Shown here piece by piece: positions 10,478-20,114 of a stretch of DNA of 56,629 nucleotides. A program made the position numbers and the translations under genes. Origin of the DNA: Paucimonas sp. (GTDB lineage Bacteria; Pseudomonadota; Gammaproteobacteria; Pseudomonadales; Pseudomonadaceae); the NCBI GenBank assembly GCA_031253995.1, contig JAIRVG010000066.1, positions 1 to 56,629 on the forward strand. Reading direction: 5' to 3'. The notes beneath the pieces are model-generated. The model was not told the DNA's origin, ran no database searches, and worked only from the letters and a program-made list of their open reading frames with translations. Position 1 is the stretch's first letter, and each line of letters opens with the position of its first letter.

Positions 10478-11299
10478 ATGCAACTTTCCTCTCTGTTGGG
10501 CGCGGGCCTGCTGGCCTTGACCGCTGCCACCCAAGCCTTCGCCGGCGCCACCCTGGACCGTGTGGAATCCCGCAAGGAACTGGTCAACGTGTTGATGGAA
10601 AGTTATCCACCGTTCTCCTTCCTCAACGACCAGAACCAGCTCGACGGTTTCGATGTGGACGTGGCCAAGGCCGTCGCCGACAAGCTGGGCGTCAAGCTGC
10701 GCCTGGAAACCCCGTCGTGGGACGTGATCGCCGCCGGGCGCTGGAGCGGTCGCTACGACATCTGCATCTGCTCCATGACCCCGAGCAAGGCCCGCGCCGA
10801 AGTCTTCGACTTCCCGGTGGAGTACTACGCCTCGCCCGCCGTTATCGTGGTCAACGCCAAGGACGATCGCATTCATTCGGCCAAGGACCTGGACGGCCTC
10901 AAGGTCGGCCTGACCAGCGCCTCCAGCTACGAGAGCTACCTGAACAAGAACTTGGTGATCGAGGGTGCCGAGGACCAGAAGATCGACTACCCGTTCGAAG
11001 CCGTGCAGATCGCCCCGTACGACACCGACAACGTCGCCTTCCAGGACCTCGGCCTGGGTGCCGGCAAGCGCCTGGATGCCATCCTCACCAACCTGGTCAC
11101 CGCGCAGCCGCGCCTGAACCAGGACCAGCGCTTCAAGCTGGCCGGCGCGCCGCTGTATGAAGAGCCGAACTCGGTCGCCATCGAGAAAGGCGATGCGGAG
11201 TGGGACGCCAAGGTCCGCGAAGTCTTCGCCCAGCTGAAGGCCGACGGCACCCTGGCGAAGCTGTCGAACAAATGGATCGGCGCCGACATCAGTAAATGA
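10478..11299 (+). CDS. Amino-acid ABC transporter, periplasmic binding protein
   Basis: Family-3 solute-binding protein of 273 residues. It has a signal peptide (MQLSSLLGAGLLALTAATQA, cleavage near AFA-GA) and typical motifs LDGFDVDVAKAVADKLGVK and RYDICICSMT. Start taken as ATG 10478; a GTG nine bases upstream is in frame but precedes the signal peptide. The stop overlaps the permease start (ATGA). Ligand unknown; the divergent methyltransferase points to a methionine-related amino acid. Confidence 0.9.
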   Translation: MQLSSLLGAGLLALTAATQAFAGATLDRVESRKELVNVLMESYPPFSFLNDQNQLDGFDVDVAKAVADKLGVKLRLETPSWDVIAAGRWSGRYDICICSMTPSKARAEVFDFPVEYYASPAVIVVNAKDDRIHSAKDLDGLKVGLTSASSYESYLNKNLVIEGAEDQKIDYPFEAVQIAPYDTDNVAFQDLGLGAGKRLDAILTNLVTAQPRLNQDQRFKLAGAPLYEEPNSVAIEKGDAEWDAKVREVFAQLKADGTLAKLSNKWIGADISK

Positions 11300-12117
11300 G
11301 TGCCCACCAGACCCCGCCCAAGCCCGCCGCGACCCGCGCGGGCCTGCCGCTACCGGGCTTCCGGACGCGGCTGTACCTGACCTGGCTGGTCCTGCTGCTG
11401 GTGTTCGTCGGCTTCTTCCTGAGTTTTGATCTGAAGTTTTCGATCATCATCGAGAAGTTTCCCAACCTGGCCGGCTTCAAGCTGGGGCCCAACGGCTTCC
11501 TGCAGGGTGCGGCGCTGACCCTGTTCCTCTGCCTGTGCTCGATGTTCTGCTCGGTGGCGCTGGGCTTTGCCGCGGCGCTGGCGCGCTTGTCCAGCAGTGC
11601 GGTGTTGCTGGGTGTCGCGAGTTTCTACACCTCGTTCTTCCGCGGCACGCCGCTGCTGATCCAGATCCTGTTGATCTACCTCGGCTTGCCGCAGATCGGC
11701 CTGGTGCCGGGCGCCATCAGCGCGGGGATCATCGCCCTGTCGCTCAACTATGGTGCCTACCTCAGCGAGATCTTCCGCGCCGGCATTCTCGGCGTCGCCC
11801 CGGGCCAGCGCCAGGCGGCGATGGCACTGGGCATGCGCCCGGCAACGATCTTCTGGCAGATCACCCTGCCCCAGGCCATGCGCACCATCATCCCGCCGGG
11901 GGCGAACCAGTTCATCTCGATGCTCAAGGACTCGTCGCTGATTTCGGTGATGGGGGTGTGGGAAGTGATGTTCCTGGCCCAGTCGTATGGGCGGTCGAGC
12001 TATCGGTACCTGGAGATGCTGACGACAGCGGCGTTGATCTACTGGCTGCTGTCGGTGGCGCTGGAGCTGGTGCAGGCGCGGCTGGAGAAGCATTACGGCA
12101 AAGGGTTCGAGCGCTGA
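11296..12117 (+). CDS. Amino-acid ABC transporter permease (HisM/GlnP type)
   Basis: Inner-membrane permease of 273 residues with several hydrophobic helices. The EAA loop is readable (GVAPGQRQAAMALGMRPATI, about residues 168-187), and FRGTPLLIQILLIYLGLP is typical of the polar amino-acid family. The N-terminal tail of about 30 residues is Pro-rich and cytoplasmic. It is coupled to the binding protein, but no ATP-binding subunit follows: the next 300 bases hold only repeats. The transporter must borrow an ATPase encoded elsewhere. Confidence 0.9.
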   Translation: MSAHQTPPKPAATRAGLPLPGFRTRLYLTWLVLLLVFVGFFLSFDLKFSIIIEKFPNLAGFKLGPNGFLQGAALTLFLCLCSMFCSVALGFAAALARLSSSAVLLGVASFYTSFFRGTPLLIQILLIYLGLPQIGLVPGAISAGIIALSLNYGAYLSEIFRAGILGVAPGQRQAAMALGMRPATIFWQITLPQAMRTIIPPGANQFISMLKDSSLISVMGVWEVMFLAQSYGRSSYRYLEMLTTAALIYWLLSVALELVQARLEKHYGKGFER

Positions 12118-12226
12118 CCGCGGCGCCTGAATCGCTGGCAAGCCACCCACAGGTTCCTGGATGCACCGTACCTGTGGGAGTCCACTCAGCTGTCGCGCAG
12201 AGAACTAGACCGCAAGTGCGAGCAGT

Positions 12227-12357
12227 CGTGGGAGCGGATTCATCCGCGATCGGCGGCGCAGCCGTCGTAAAACCTGAGTCCCAAGTTTTCCTGACACACC
12301 CGGCATACAGGTTTTATGGCCGCTTCGCGGCCAATCGCGGATGAATCCGCTCCCACG
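12227..12357. repeat. Large REP doublet (24-bp inverted arms)
   Basis: Arms 12227-12250 and 12334-12357 are perfect inverted copies (GTGGGAGCGGATTCATCCGCGA type), 83 bases apart. An inner GGCCGCTTCGCGGCC palindrome lies at 12318-12332. Nothing else is recognisable in the 308-base gap 12118-12425. Confidence 0.9.
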
Positions 12358-12425
12358 CCGTCCCTGCTAAATCAATGAGTTATGTGTTGTTCTATGAAGC
12401 TGGCTTGCCAGCGATGATCTGAAGA

Positions 12426-12704
12426 TCACCTCAATCTGTCAGGCCGCCGCAGAACCCCCATCTGCAACCCGAACGGCCGGAACACCGCATTCAACGAGTT
12501 GAGCGTCGGATTGCCCTCGCCCTGCTCGATCTGGATCAGGGTCCGCACGGAGATCCTGCACATCTTCGCGAACTGGGTCTGCTGCAGCTTCGCCACCTCC
12601 GTGCGCAACTTGCGCACCGCAGCGCCCAATTCCAGCGAACCATCGGCGATCCCCTCCAGAACGCTCTCGATCAGCAAGGCGCGAATCTCGATCGAAAACG
12701 TCAT
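12426..12704 (-). CDS. Small XRE-family helix-turn-helix regulator
   Basis: DNA-binding protein of 92 residues with a Cro/C1-type domain in the second half (QFAKMCRISVRTLIQIEQGEGNPTLNSLNAVF, about residues 43-75, written here with its recognition helix SVRTLIQIEQG). It resembles the antitoxin/regulator HipB in size and fold, but no toxin or other partner gene adjoins it. GGGGAT upstream supports the ATG at 12704. Repeated TGCAG-containing palindromes upstream are likely its own operators. Confidence 0.8.
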   Translation of the reverse strand: MTFSIEIRALLIESVLEGIADGSLELGAAVRKLRTEVAKLQQTQFAKMCRISVRTLIQIEQGEGNPTLNSLNAVFRPFGLQMGVLRRPDRLR

Positions 12705-12754
12705 AGCAATCCCCAGTACATGCTGGCCTCAATCAGTTAAAACGACCGATCTGC

Positions 12755-12846
12755 AATATAGTGCAGTTTTGAGCGACTTCCACCTGGCTAATCTGTATTA
12801 AAGTGCAGAAACCAGCAGTGAGAGGTCGAATAAACTGCACTTTAAT
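12755..12846. promoter_or_regulatory. Probable operator array of the XRE regulator
   Basis: ATTAAAGTGCAG at 12797-12808 and its exact inverse CTGCACTTTAAT at 12835-12846 are separated by 26 bases. A related direct copy, AATATAGTGCAG, lies at 12755-12766, about 50 bases from the regulator start. Three half-sites upstream of a small XRE gene indicate autoregulation. Confidence 0.6.
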
Positions 12847-12861
12847 GCAGACCGTTAAAAT

Positions 12862-12887
12862 AAAAAAAGGGGAGCAATTCGCTCCCC
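12862..12887 (-). terminator. Rho-independent terminator of pycAB
   Basis: Read on the minus strand: stem GGGGAGC / GCTCCCC with a 5-base loop, followed by seven T residues. It lies 32 bases past the pycB stop. Confidence 0.9.
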
Positions 12888-12919
12888 ATGAGGTTAACCG
12901 TTTACCGCCGAAGGCTATC

Positions 12920-14728
12920 TCAGCCCTCGATCTCGATCAGGATTTCGCCCGGATTCACGCGGTCGCCCTTGGCGATGTGGATGGCGGTGACCTTGCCGGC
13001 GATCGGCGATTGCACTTCGGTCTCCATCTTCATCGCTTCGGTGATCAGCACGGCCTGGCCGGCCTTGACCACGTCACCTTCCTTGACCAGCACATCGACG
13101 ATGTTGCCCGGCATGGAGGTGCTGATATGGCCCGGCTCGCTGGCCTGCTTGCGCTTGCTGCCACCACCGCCGACGAACTCGTTGAGCGGCTCGAACACCA
13201 CTTCTTCCGGCATGCCGTCGATGGACAGGTAGAAGTGACGCTTGCCTTCGGCCTTGACGCCGACACCGGTGATGTCGACGCGGTAGGTCTCGCCGTGGAC
13301 GTCGATGACGAACTCGGTCGGAACACCTTCACCGCCGGCCGAGGCCACGGCGCCCGCTTCCGGAATCGGCAGCAGCACTTCAGGGGTGAGGGTGCCGGCT
13401 TCACGCTCTTCGAGGAACTTGCGCCCGATATCCGGGAACATGGCGAAGGTCAGCACGTCTTCTTCGGAGTGCGCGAGGCTGCCGATGTCGGCGCGCAGCT
13501 TGGCCATTTCCGGCTTGAGCAGGTCGGCCGGACGCACGTCGATCACTTCTTCGCTGCCGATGGCCTGGCGACGCAGTTTTTCGTCGACCACGCCCGGGGC
13601 CTTGCCGTAACCGCCTTGCAGGTACAGCTTCACTTCGTTGGTGATGGTCTTGTAGCGCTCGCCGGCCAGGACGTTGAAGAAGGCCTGGGTGCCGACGATC
13701 TGCGAGGTCGGGGTCACCAGTGGCGGGAAGCCGAGGTCTTCGCGGACCCGCGGGATTTCCGCGAGCACTTCGTTCATGCGGTTCAGCGCGCCCTGCTCTT
13801 TCAGCTGGTTGGCCAGGTTGGAGATCATGCCGCCTGGCACCTGGTTGACCTGCACGCGGGTGTCCACCGAGGTGAACTCGCTTTCGAACTGGTGGTACTT
13901 CTTGCGCACGGCGTAGAAGTACAGGCCGATTTCCTGCAGCAGCTCCAGGTCCAGGCCGGTGTCGAACTCGCTGCCCTTGAGCGCGGCGACCATCGATTCG
14001 GTGCCCGGGTGGCTGGTGCCCCAGGCGAAGCTGGAGATGGCGGTGTCGATATGGTCGGCGCCGTTCTCGATCGCCTTCAGCTGGCACATGGCGGCCAGGC
14101 CGGCGGTGTCATGGGAGTGGATGAATACCGGCAGCGATTGCTCGGCTTTCAGCGCCTTGACCAGTTCGCCGGTGGCGTACGGGGTCAGCAGGCCGGCCAT
14201 GTCCTTGATCGCGATGGAGTCGCAACCCATGGCTTCCATCTGCTTGGCCTGGGCGACGAAGGCGTCGATGGTGTGTACCGGGCTGGTGGTGTAGGCGATG
14301 GTGCCCTGGGCGTGTTTGCCGGCAGCCTTCACCGCCTCGATGGCGACGCGCAGGTTACGCACGTCGTTCATGGCGTCGAAGATGCGGAACACGTCGATGC
14401 CGTTGACCGCGGCCTTGGCGACGAAGGCCTTGACCACGTCGTCGCTGTAGTGGCGGTAGCCCAGCAGGTTCTGGCCGCGCAGGAGCATCTGCAGGCGGGT
14501 GTTGGGCAGCGCGGCGCGCAGCTTGCGCAGGCGCTCCCACGGGTCTTCTTTCAGGAAGCGCACGCAGGCGTCGAAGGTGGCGCCGCCCCAGACTTCCAGC
14601 GACCAGTAGCCGACCTTGTCGAGCTTGTCGCAGATCGGCAGCATGTCTTCGGTGCGCATGCGAGTGGCCAGCAGGGACTGGTGGGCGTCGCGCAGGATCG
14701 TGTCGGTTACGAAGATTTTCTTGGACAT
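12920..14728 (-). CDS. pycB: Pyruvate carboxylase subunit B (carboxyltransferase plus biotin carrier)
   Basis: Transfers carboxyl from carboxybiotin to pyruvate to make oxaloacetate, the anaplerotic step. Of 602 residues, the N-terminal HMGL-like TIM barrel opens with FVTDTILRDAHQSLLATRMR. A conserved carboxylase domain follows. The C-terminal biotinyl domain carries EAMKM with the biotinylated lysine near residue 567. Start set at MSKKIFV (14728) with GAGGA upstream. It lies 10 bases after pycA on the same strand. Often annotated oadA (oxaloacetate decarboxylase alpha); pairing with a biotin carboxylase and a LysR gene favours pyruvate carboxylase. Confidence 0.93.
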   Translation of the reverse strand: MSKKIFVTDTILRDAHQSLLATRMRTEDMLPICDKLDKVGYWSLEVWGGATFDACVRFLKEDPWERLRKLRAALPNTRLQMLLRGQNLLGYRHYSDDVVKAFVAKAAVNGIDVFRIFDAMNDVRNLRVAIEAVKAAGKHAQGTIAYTTSPVHTIDAFVAQAKQMEAMGCDSIAIKDMAGLLTPYATGELVKALKAEQSLPVFIHSHDTAGLAAMCQLKAIENGADHIDTAISSFAWGTSHPGTESMVAALKGSEFDTGLDLELLQEIGLYFYAVRKKYHQFESEFTSVDTRVQVNQVPGGMISNLANQLKEQGALNRMNEVLAEIPRVREDLGFPPLVTPTSQIVGTQAFFNVLAGERYKTITNEVKLYLQGGYGKAPGVVDEKLRRQAIGSEEVIDVRPADLLKPEMAKLRADIGSLAHSEEDVLTFAMFPDIGRKFLEEREAGTLTPEVLLPIPEAGAVASAGGEGVPTEFVIDVHGETYRVDITGVGVKAEGKRHFYLSIDGMPEEVVFEPLNEFVGGGGSKRKQASEPGHISTSMPGNIVDVLVKEGDVVKAGQAVLITEAMKMETEVQSPIAGKVTAIHIAKGDRVNPGEILIEIEG

Positions 14729-14738
14729 TATGGGTTCC

Positions 14739-16154
<1,416 letters not shown>

Positions 16155-16343
16155 TGGAGTCTTCCCAAAGCCGCTGGACAAACGACCCGGAAATGCGGGT
16201 CGGCGCGTGACCAGAATCAACTGGCCAGTCGTGCAATCACCCTAGCGCCGTGCGTGAATAAACAAAAATCAATAATTATTAGGGGCTCTATTAGCAATTG
16301 CTTATAGTGCGGTAACAAGGTTTTTCAGAAGGCTGGGGATAAC

Positions 16344-17306
16344 GTGCGTAAGTCATTGATGCGTATGACATTGCGTCAATTGCAGATCTTCAATGAGGTG
16401 TGCGATTTGCGCTCGTACAGCCGCGCGGCGGAGGAGATGGCGCTGACGCAACCCGCCGTTAGTCTACAGATCCGCCAGCTCGAAGAACTGGTGGGACAGC
16501 CCCTTTTCGAGTACGTCGGCAAGAAACTCTATCTCACCGAGGCCGCCGAAGCCCTGCAACGCGCCAGCCGGGACATCTTCGGGCGCCTGGAAAGCCTCGA
16601 CATGCAGCTCTCGGACATGCAGGGCTCGCTGCAGGGCCAGTTGAAGCTGGCGGTGGAGTCCAGCGCCAAGTACTTCGTGCCGCACCTGTTCGCGGCGTTC
16701 AAGAAGCTCCACCCCGAGGTCAACCTGACCCTGACGGTGGTCAACCGCGCCCAGGCGATCCGGCGTCTGTCCGACAACCGTGACGACCTGATCATCATGT
16801 CCATGGTGCCGCAGGACATGGGCCTGGAGTTCCTGCCGTTCCTCAACAATCCCATCGTTGCCGTGGCCCCTCCGGATCATCCGCTGTGCAAGCTGGACAG
16901 CCTTCGCCTGCAGGACCTGGAACCGCATACCCTGCTGGTCCGCGAGCAGGGTTCGGGCACGCGCAAGGCCTGCGAGGAGTACTTCAAGGAGAAGCGCGTG
17001 CACTTCACCCAGACGCTGGAAGTGGCCTCGGCCGACGCCCAGCGCGAGTGCGTGATTGCCGGCCTGGGCATCGCCCTGCTGACCCGTCACGCGTTGAATC
17101 TGGAGCTGGCCACCGGGGTGTTGCGCGAGCTGCCGGTGGAGGAGTTGCCGCTGTATCGGAGCTGGTGCGTGGTGCAGTCCAAGGCCAAGCGGCAGTCGCC
17201 GGTGGCCTTGGCGTTCCTTGCGTTCATCCGCAGCGAACGTGCACAGATCAGCGGGCTTGTTGAGCGGTTCTCCGGGGTTCTGCCGCCGACACCTGCCACA
17301 CGTTGA
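16344..17306 (+). CDS. pycR: LysR-family regulator divergent from pycAB
   Basis: Transcription regulator of 320 residues, divergent from pyruvate carboxylase and probably its regulator. The N-terminal winged helix-turn-helix (LRQLQIFNEVCDLRSYSRAA through AVSLQIRQLEELVG) is followed by a LysR substrate-binding domain resembling CbbR. The start is a GTG at 16344 after GGGGAT; ATG 16359 is the alternative. The name pycR is used for this locus in P. aeruginosa. The 3' end overlaps a small convergent ORF by 59 bases. Confidence 0.85.
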   Translation: MRKSLMRMTLRQLQIFNEVCDLRSYSRAAEEMALTQPAVSLQIRQLEELVGQPLFEYVGKKLYLTEAAEALQRASRDIFGRLESLDMQLSDMQGSLQGQLKLAVESSAKYFVPHLFAAFKKLHPEVNLTLTVVNRAQAIRRLSDNRDDLIIMSMVPQDMGLEFLPFLNNPIVAVAPPDHPLCKLDSLRLQDLEPHTLLVREQGSGTRKACEEYFKEKRVHFTQTLEVASADAQRECVIAGLGIALLTRHALNLELATGVLRELPVEELPLYRSWCVVQSKAKRQSPVALAFLAFIRSERAQISGLVERFSGVLPPTPATR

Positions 17307-17466
17307 AGTCTTTCAGGTCGGGGAAGTCGGCGATGTCCTGGAGCAGGCGACGCTGTTCGGAATAGCTTTCGATCGCACGGCGGAATTCCATCCGGCGTTG
17401 ATCCTTTTCCTGCTGCTTGCGGGATTTGGCGTTGGGTTGAAACGAGCCATCGAGTTCACGAGCCAT
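17248..17466 (-). CDS. Small basic/acidic conserved-type protein of unknown function
   Basis: A 72-residue highly charged ORF (MARELDGSFQPNAKSRKQQE start; helical RMEFRRAIESYSEQRRLLQD). It has a good ribosome site (AGGGAGA, six bases before the ATG). Its 3' 59 bases overlap the end of the LysR gene in the opposite direction. Similar short charged proteins occur at this locus in other pseudomonads as far as I recall. Function unknown; not certain to be expressed. Confidence 0.55.
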   Translation of the reverse strand: MARELDGSFQPNAKSRKQQEKDQRRMEFRRAIESYSEQRRLLQDIADFPDLKDFNVWQVSAAEPRRTAQQAR

Positions 17467-17570
17467 TGCTTATCTCCCTGATCGAGTGCTTACGGGAGTT
17501 TCAGACTGAATCGCGAAGTTGACGGTTTGACGGCGGGAGGGTGACAGGGGTGTTAAGGGTGATGAAGCGC

Positions 17571-17661
17571 AGCTTCAAGCTTTAAGCTCCAAGCCATAAG
17601 AAGAGCCAGGTCGGCGCAGTGGCCGCTTCTTCTTGCAACTTATGGCTTGCAGCTTGAAGCT
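17571..17661. repeat. Long imperfect inverted repeat downstream of hexR
   Basis: AGCTTCAAGC...AAGCCATAAG (17571-17600) is matched by CTTATGGCTT...GCTTGAAGCT (17639-17661). The left arm has about seven extra bases. It ends 4 bases from the hexR stop and probably works as its transcription end or a mobile hairpin. The rest of the 199-base gap shows nothing. Confidence 0.7.
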
Positions 17662-17665
17662 CCGA

Positions 17666-18532
17666 TCAGTCTTCCATGTTCTTCAAGGACTTCGGCGAAA
17701 GCCGCAGACTGCGCAGGCTGCGCTTCACGCTCTTCAGGTGATTGACCAGGCTCGGCCCGCGGGCCATGGCCACGCCCATCGCCAGCACGTCGATCACCAC
17801 CAGGTGGGCGATGCGGGAGGTCAGCGGGGTGTAGATCTCGGTGTCCTCGTGCACGTCGATGGCCAGGTTGACCGTCGACAACTCGGCCAGCGGGGTCTGG
17901 CTCGGGCACAGGGTGATGAGGTTGGCGCCACTCTCGCGAACGATGTTCGCGGTGATCAGCAGGTCCTTGGAGCGACCGGACTGGGAAATGCACACCGCCA
18001 CGTCGCCAGGCTTGAGGGTCACCGCCGACATCGCCTGCATGTGCGGGTCGGAATACGCCGCCGCGCTGAGCAGCAGGCGGAAGAACTTGTGCTGGGCATC
18101 CGCCGCCACCGCGCCGGAAGCACCGAAACCATAGAACTCCACGCGCTGAGCCTGGGCCATGGCGGTCACCGCATGCTGCAGGGCCACCGGATCGAGGTGC
18201 TCGCGCACTTCCATCAGGGTATGCAGGGTGGTGTCGAAGATCTTCAGGCTGTAGTCGGCGACGGAGTCGTCTTCATGGATGGCGAACTGGCCGAAGCTGG
18301 CACCGGCAGCCAGGCTCTGCGCCAGTTTCAGTTTCAGGTCCTGGAAGCCCGAGCAGCCAATGGCCCGGCAGAATCGCACGATGGTCGGTTCGCTGATGCC
18401 GACGCTGTGCGCCAGGTCGGCCATGGAGCTATGCATGACCGCCGCAGGGTCAAGCAATACGTGGTCGGCAACCTTGAGCTCCGACTTGCGTAGCAGATGC
18501 CGCGACTGGGCGATGTGTTGCAACAGATTCAA
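17666..18532 (-). CDS. hexR: RpiR/HexR-family regulator of central carbon metabolism
   Basis: RpiR-type repressor of 288 residues, N-terminal helix-turn-helix (about 1-77, with VGISEPTIVRFCRAIGCSGFQ) and C-terminal SIS sugar-phosphate domain (about 125-260, with CISQSGRSKDLL). HexR proteins sense 2-keto-3-deoxy-6-phosphogluconate and repress Entner-Doudoroff genes. This one is divergent from a glucose-6-phosphate dehydrogenase gene with a palindrome between them. It may be a HexR paralogue rather than the main HexR, which in Pseudomonas usually sits by zwf-pgl-eda. Confidence 0.85.
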   Translation of the reverse strand: MNLLQHIAQSRHLLRKSELKVADHVLLDPAAVMHSSMADLAHSVGISEPTIVRFCRAIGCSGFQDLKLKLAQSLAAGASFGQFAIHEDDSVADYSLKIFDTTLHTLMEVREHLDPVALQHAVTAMAQAQRVEFYGFGASGAVAADAQHKFFRLLLSAAAYSDPHMQAMSAVTLKPGDVAVCISQSGRSKDLLITANIVRESGANLITLCPSQTPLAELSTVNLAIDVHEDTEIYTPLTSRIAHLVVIDVLAMGVAMARGPSLVNHLKSVKRSLRSLRLSPKSLKNMED

Positions 18533-18574
18533 TGGCTGGACTCGGTTATGATCGGCTGGCCGGTTGTAGCAATC

Positions 18575-18591
18575 TTGTAGTTATACTACAT
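18575..18591. promoter_or_regulatory. HexR-like operator between hexR and zwf
   Basis: TGTAG-TTATA-CTACA, an inverted repeat at 18576-18590, resembles the HexR palindrome (TTGT...ACA ends). It lies 45 bases before zwf and 43 before the hexR-like gene, so one site could control both. Confidence 0.6.
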
Positions 18592-18635
18592 GACTGGCGA
18601 ACCGCCCAGCTAAACGAGACAGGAGAGTAGTGGGT

Positions 18636-20078
18636 TTGACTATTCCATGTGACATTCTGGTCTTCGGCGGCACTGGCGATCTGGCCCTGCACAAACTGCT
18701 TCCGGCGCTCTACCACCTGTATCGCGAGGGGCGCCTGCACCCTGCGGTGCGGATCGTCGCCCTGGCCCGCAGCCCGATGCCGCGCAATAGTTTTCAAAAG
18801 CTTGCCGAGCGCCGCTGCCGTGCCCAGATTGCCCGCAACGACTTCGACGAAGACACCTGGGACCGCTTCGCCACCCGCCTCGACTACTTCTCCATGGACG
18901 CCTCGCAGAGCGCCGATTTCGGCCGCCTGGCGCACTTTCTCGGCGAGCCGGGAGGCCTGGCGCGGATCTACTACCTGGCCACCGCGCCCAACCTGTTCGT
19001 ACCCATCGTCACCCACCTGAACATCGCCGGCCTGGTGGACGGCGAGTCGCGCATCGTCCTGGAAAAACCCATCGGCCACTCGCTGGAGTCGGCCACCGCG
19101 ATCAACAGCGCCATCGGCGCCGTGTTCGAGGAGTCCCAGGTGTTCCGCATCGACCACTACCTGGGCAAGGAGACAGTGCAGAACCTCATGGCCCTGCGCT
19201 TCGCCAACGCCCTGCTGGAACCGGTGTGGCGCGCCAGCCAGATCGACCATGTGCAGATCAGCGTGTGCGAGACCCTCGGCGTGGAAAACCGCGGCGCCTA
19301 CTACGACCGAGCAGGCGCCACCCGCGACATGCTGCAGAACCACCTGCTGCAACTGCTCTGCCTGGTGGCGATGGAGCCGCCGGCGCAATTCGACGCCGAG
19401 GCCGTGCGTGACGAGAAGGTGAAGATCCTCCGCGCGCTGAAGCCGATCACCGACCAGGACGTGCAGGACAAGACCGTGCGCGGCCAGTACAGCGCCGGCA
19501 AGATCGGCGGACAGGAAGTGCCGGCCTACTATTTCGAGAAGGACGTGGACAACGACAGCGACACGGAGACCTTCGTCGCCGTCGAAGCCCATATCAACAA
19601 CTGGCGCTGGGCCGGCGTGCCTTTCTACCTGCGCACCGGCAAGCGTCTGGCCAAGCGTTCGTCGCAGATCGTCATCCAGTTCAAGCCGGTGCCGCATCGC
19701 CTGTTCGATGGCGACCGCGCCAACCAGTTGCTGATCCAGCTACAACCGGACGAACGCATCAGCCTGCAGATGATGACCAAGACGCCGGGCAAGGGCATGC
19801 GCCTGGAACCGGTGGAGCTCAACCTCAACCTGGCCCAGGTGTTCGGCCAGACCCGCCGCTGGGACGCCTACGAGCGTCTGCTGCTGGATGTGCTGGAAGG
19901 CGATTCGACGCTGTTCATGCGCCGCGACGAAGTGGAAGCGGCCTGGGCCTGGATCGACCCGATCCTCAATGGCTGGCAGGAGCATTTCCAGACGCCGCGG
20001 CCCTACCATGCCGGGAGCAATGGGCCGGAGCAGGCCCACAGCCTGCTGGCGCGGCATGGCCGGTCCTGGCACGGCTAG
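18636..20078 (+). CDS. zwf: Glucose-6-phosphate 1-dehydrogenase paralogue
   Basis: Oxidises glucose-6-phosphate to 6-phosphogluconolactone with NAD(P)+. About 480 residues, with the dinucleotide motif FGGTGDLALHK and the active-site RIDHYLGKE; EKPIGHSLESA is the usual lysine motif. The start is not ATG: TTG at 18636 lies ten bases after AGGAG and gives MTIPCDILVF; an in-frame GTG at 18630 is too close to that site. It stands alone without pgl and eda, divergent from a HexR-like gene, so it is one of the extra zwf copies of pseudomonads. Confidence 0.9.
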   Translation: MTIPCDILVFGGTGDLALHKLLPALYHLYREGRLHPAVRIVALARSPMPRNSFQKLAERRCRAQIARNDFDEDTWDRFATRLDYFSMDASQSADFGRLAHFLGEPGGLARIYYLATAPNLFVPIVTHLNIAGLVDGESRIVLEKPIGHSLESATAINSAIGAVFEESQVFRIDHYLGKETVQNLMALRFANALLEPVWRASQIDHVQISVCETLGVENRGAYYDRAGATRDMLQNHLLQLLCLVAMEPPAQFDAEAVRDEKVKILRALKPITDQDVQDKTVRGQYSAGKIGGQEVPAYYFEKDVDNDSDTETFVAVEAHINNWRWAGVPFYLRTGKRLAKRSSQIVIQFKPVPHRLFDGDRANQLLIQLQPDERISLQMMTKTPGKGMRLEPVELNLNLAQVFGQTRRWDAYERLLLDVLEGDSTLFMRRDEVEAAWAWIDPILNGWQEHFQTPRPYHAGSNGPEQAHSLLARHGRSWHG

Positions 20079-20114
20079 GCTTGCTTGCTCCTACGGGATT
20101 AGCGCGAGCCGGCC

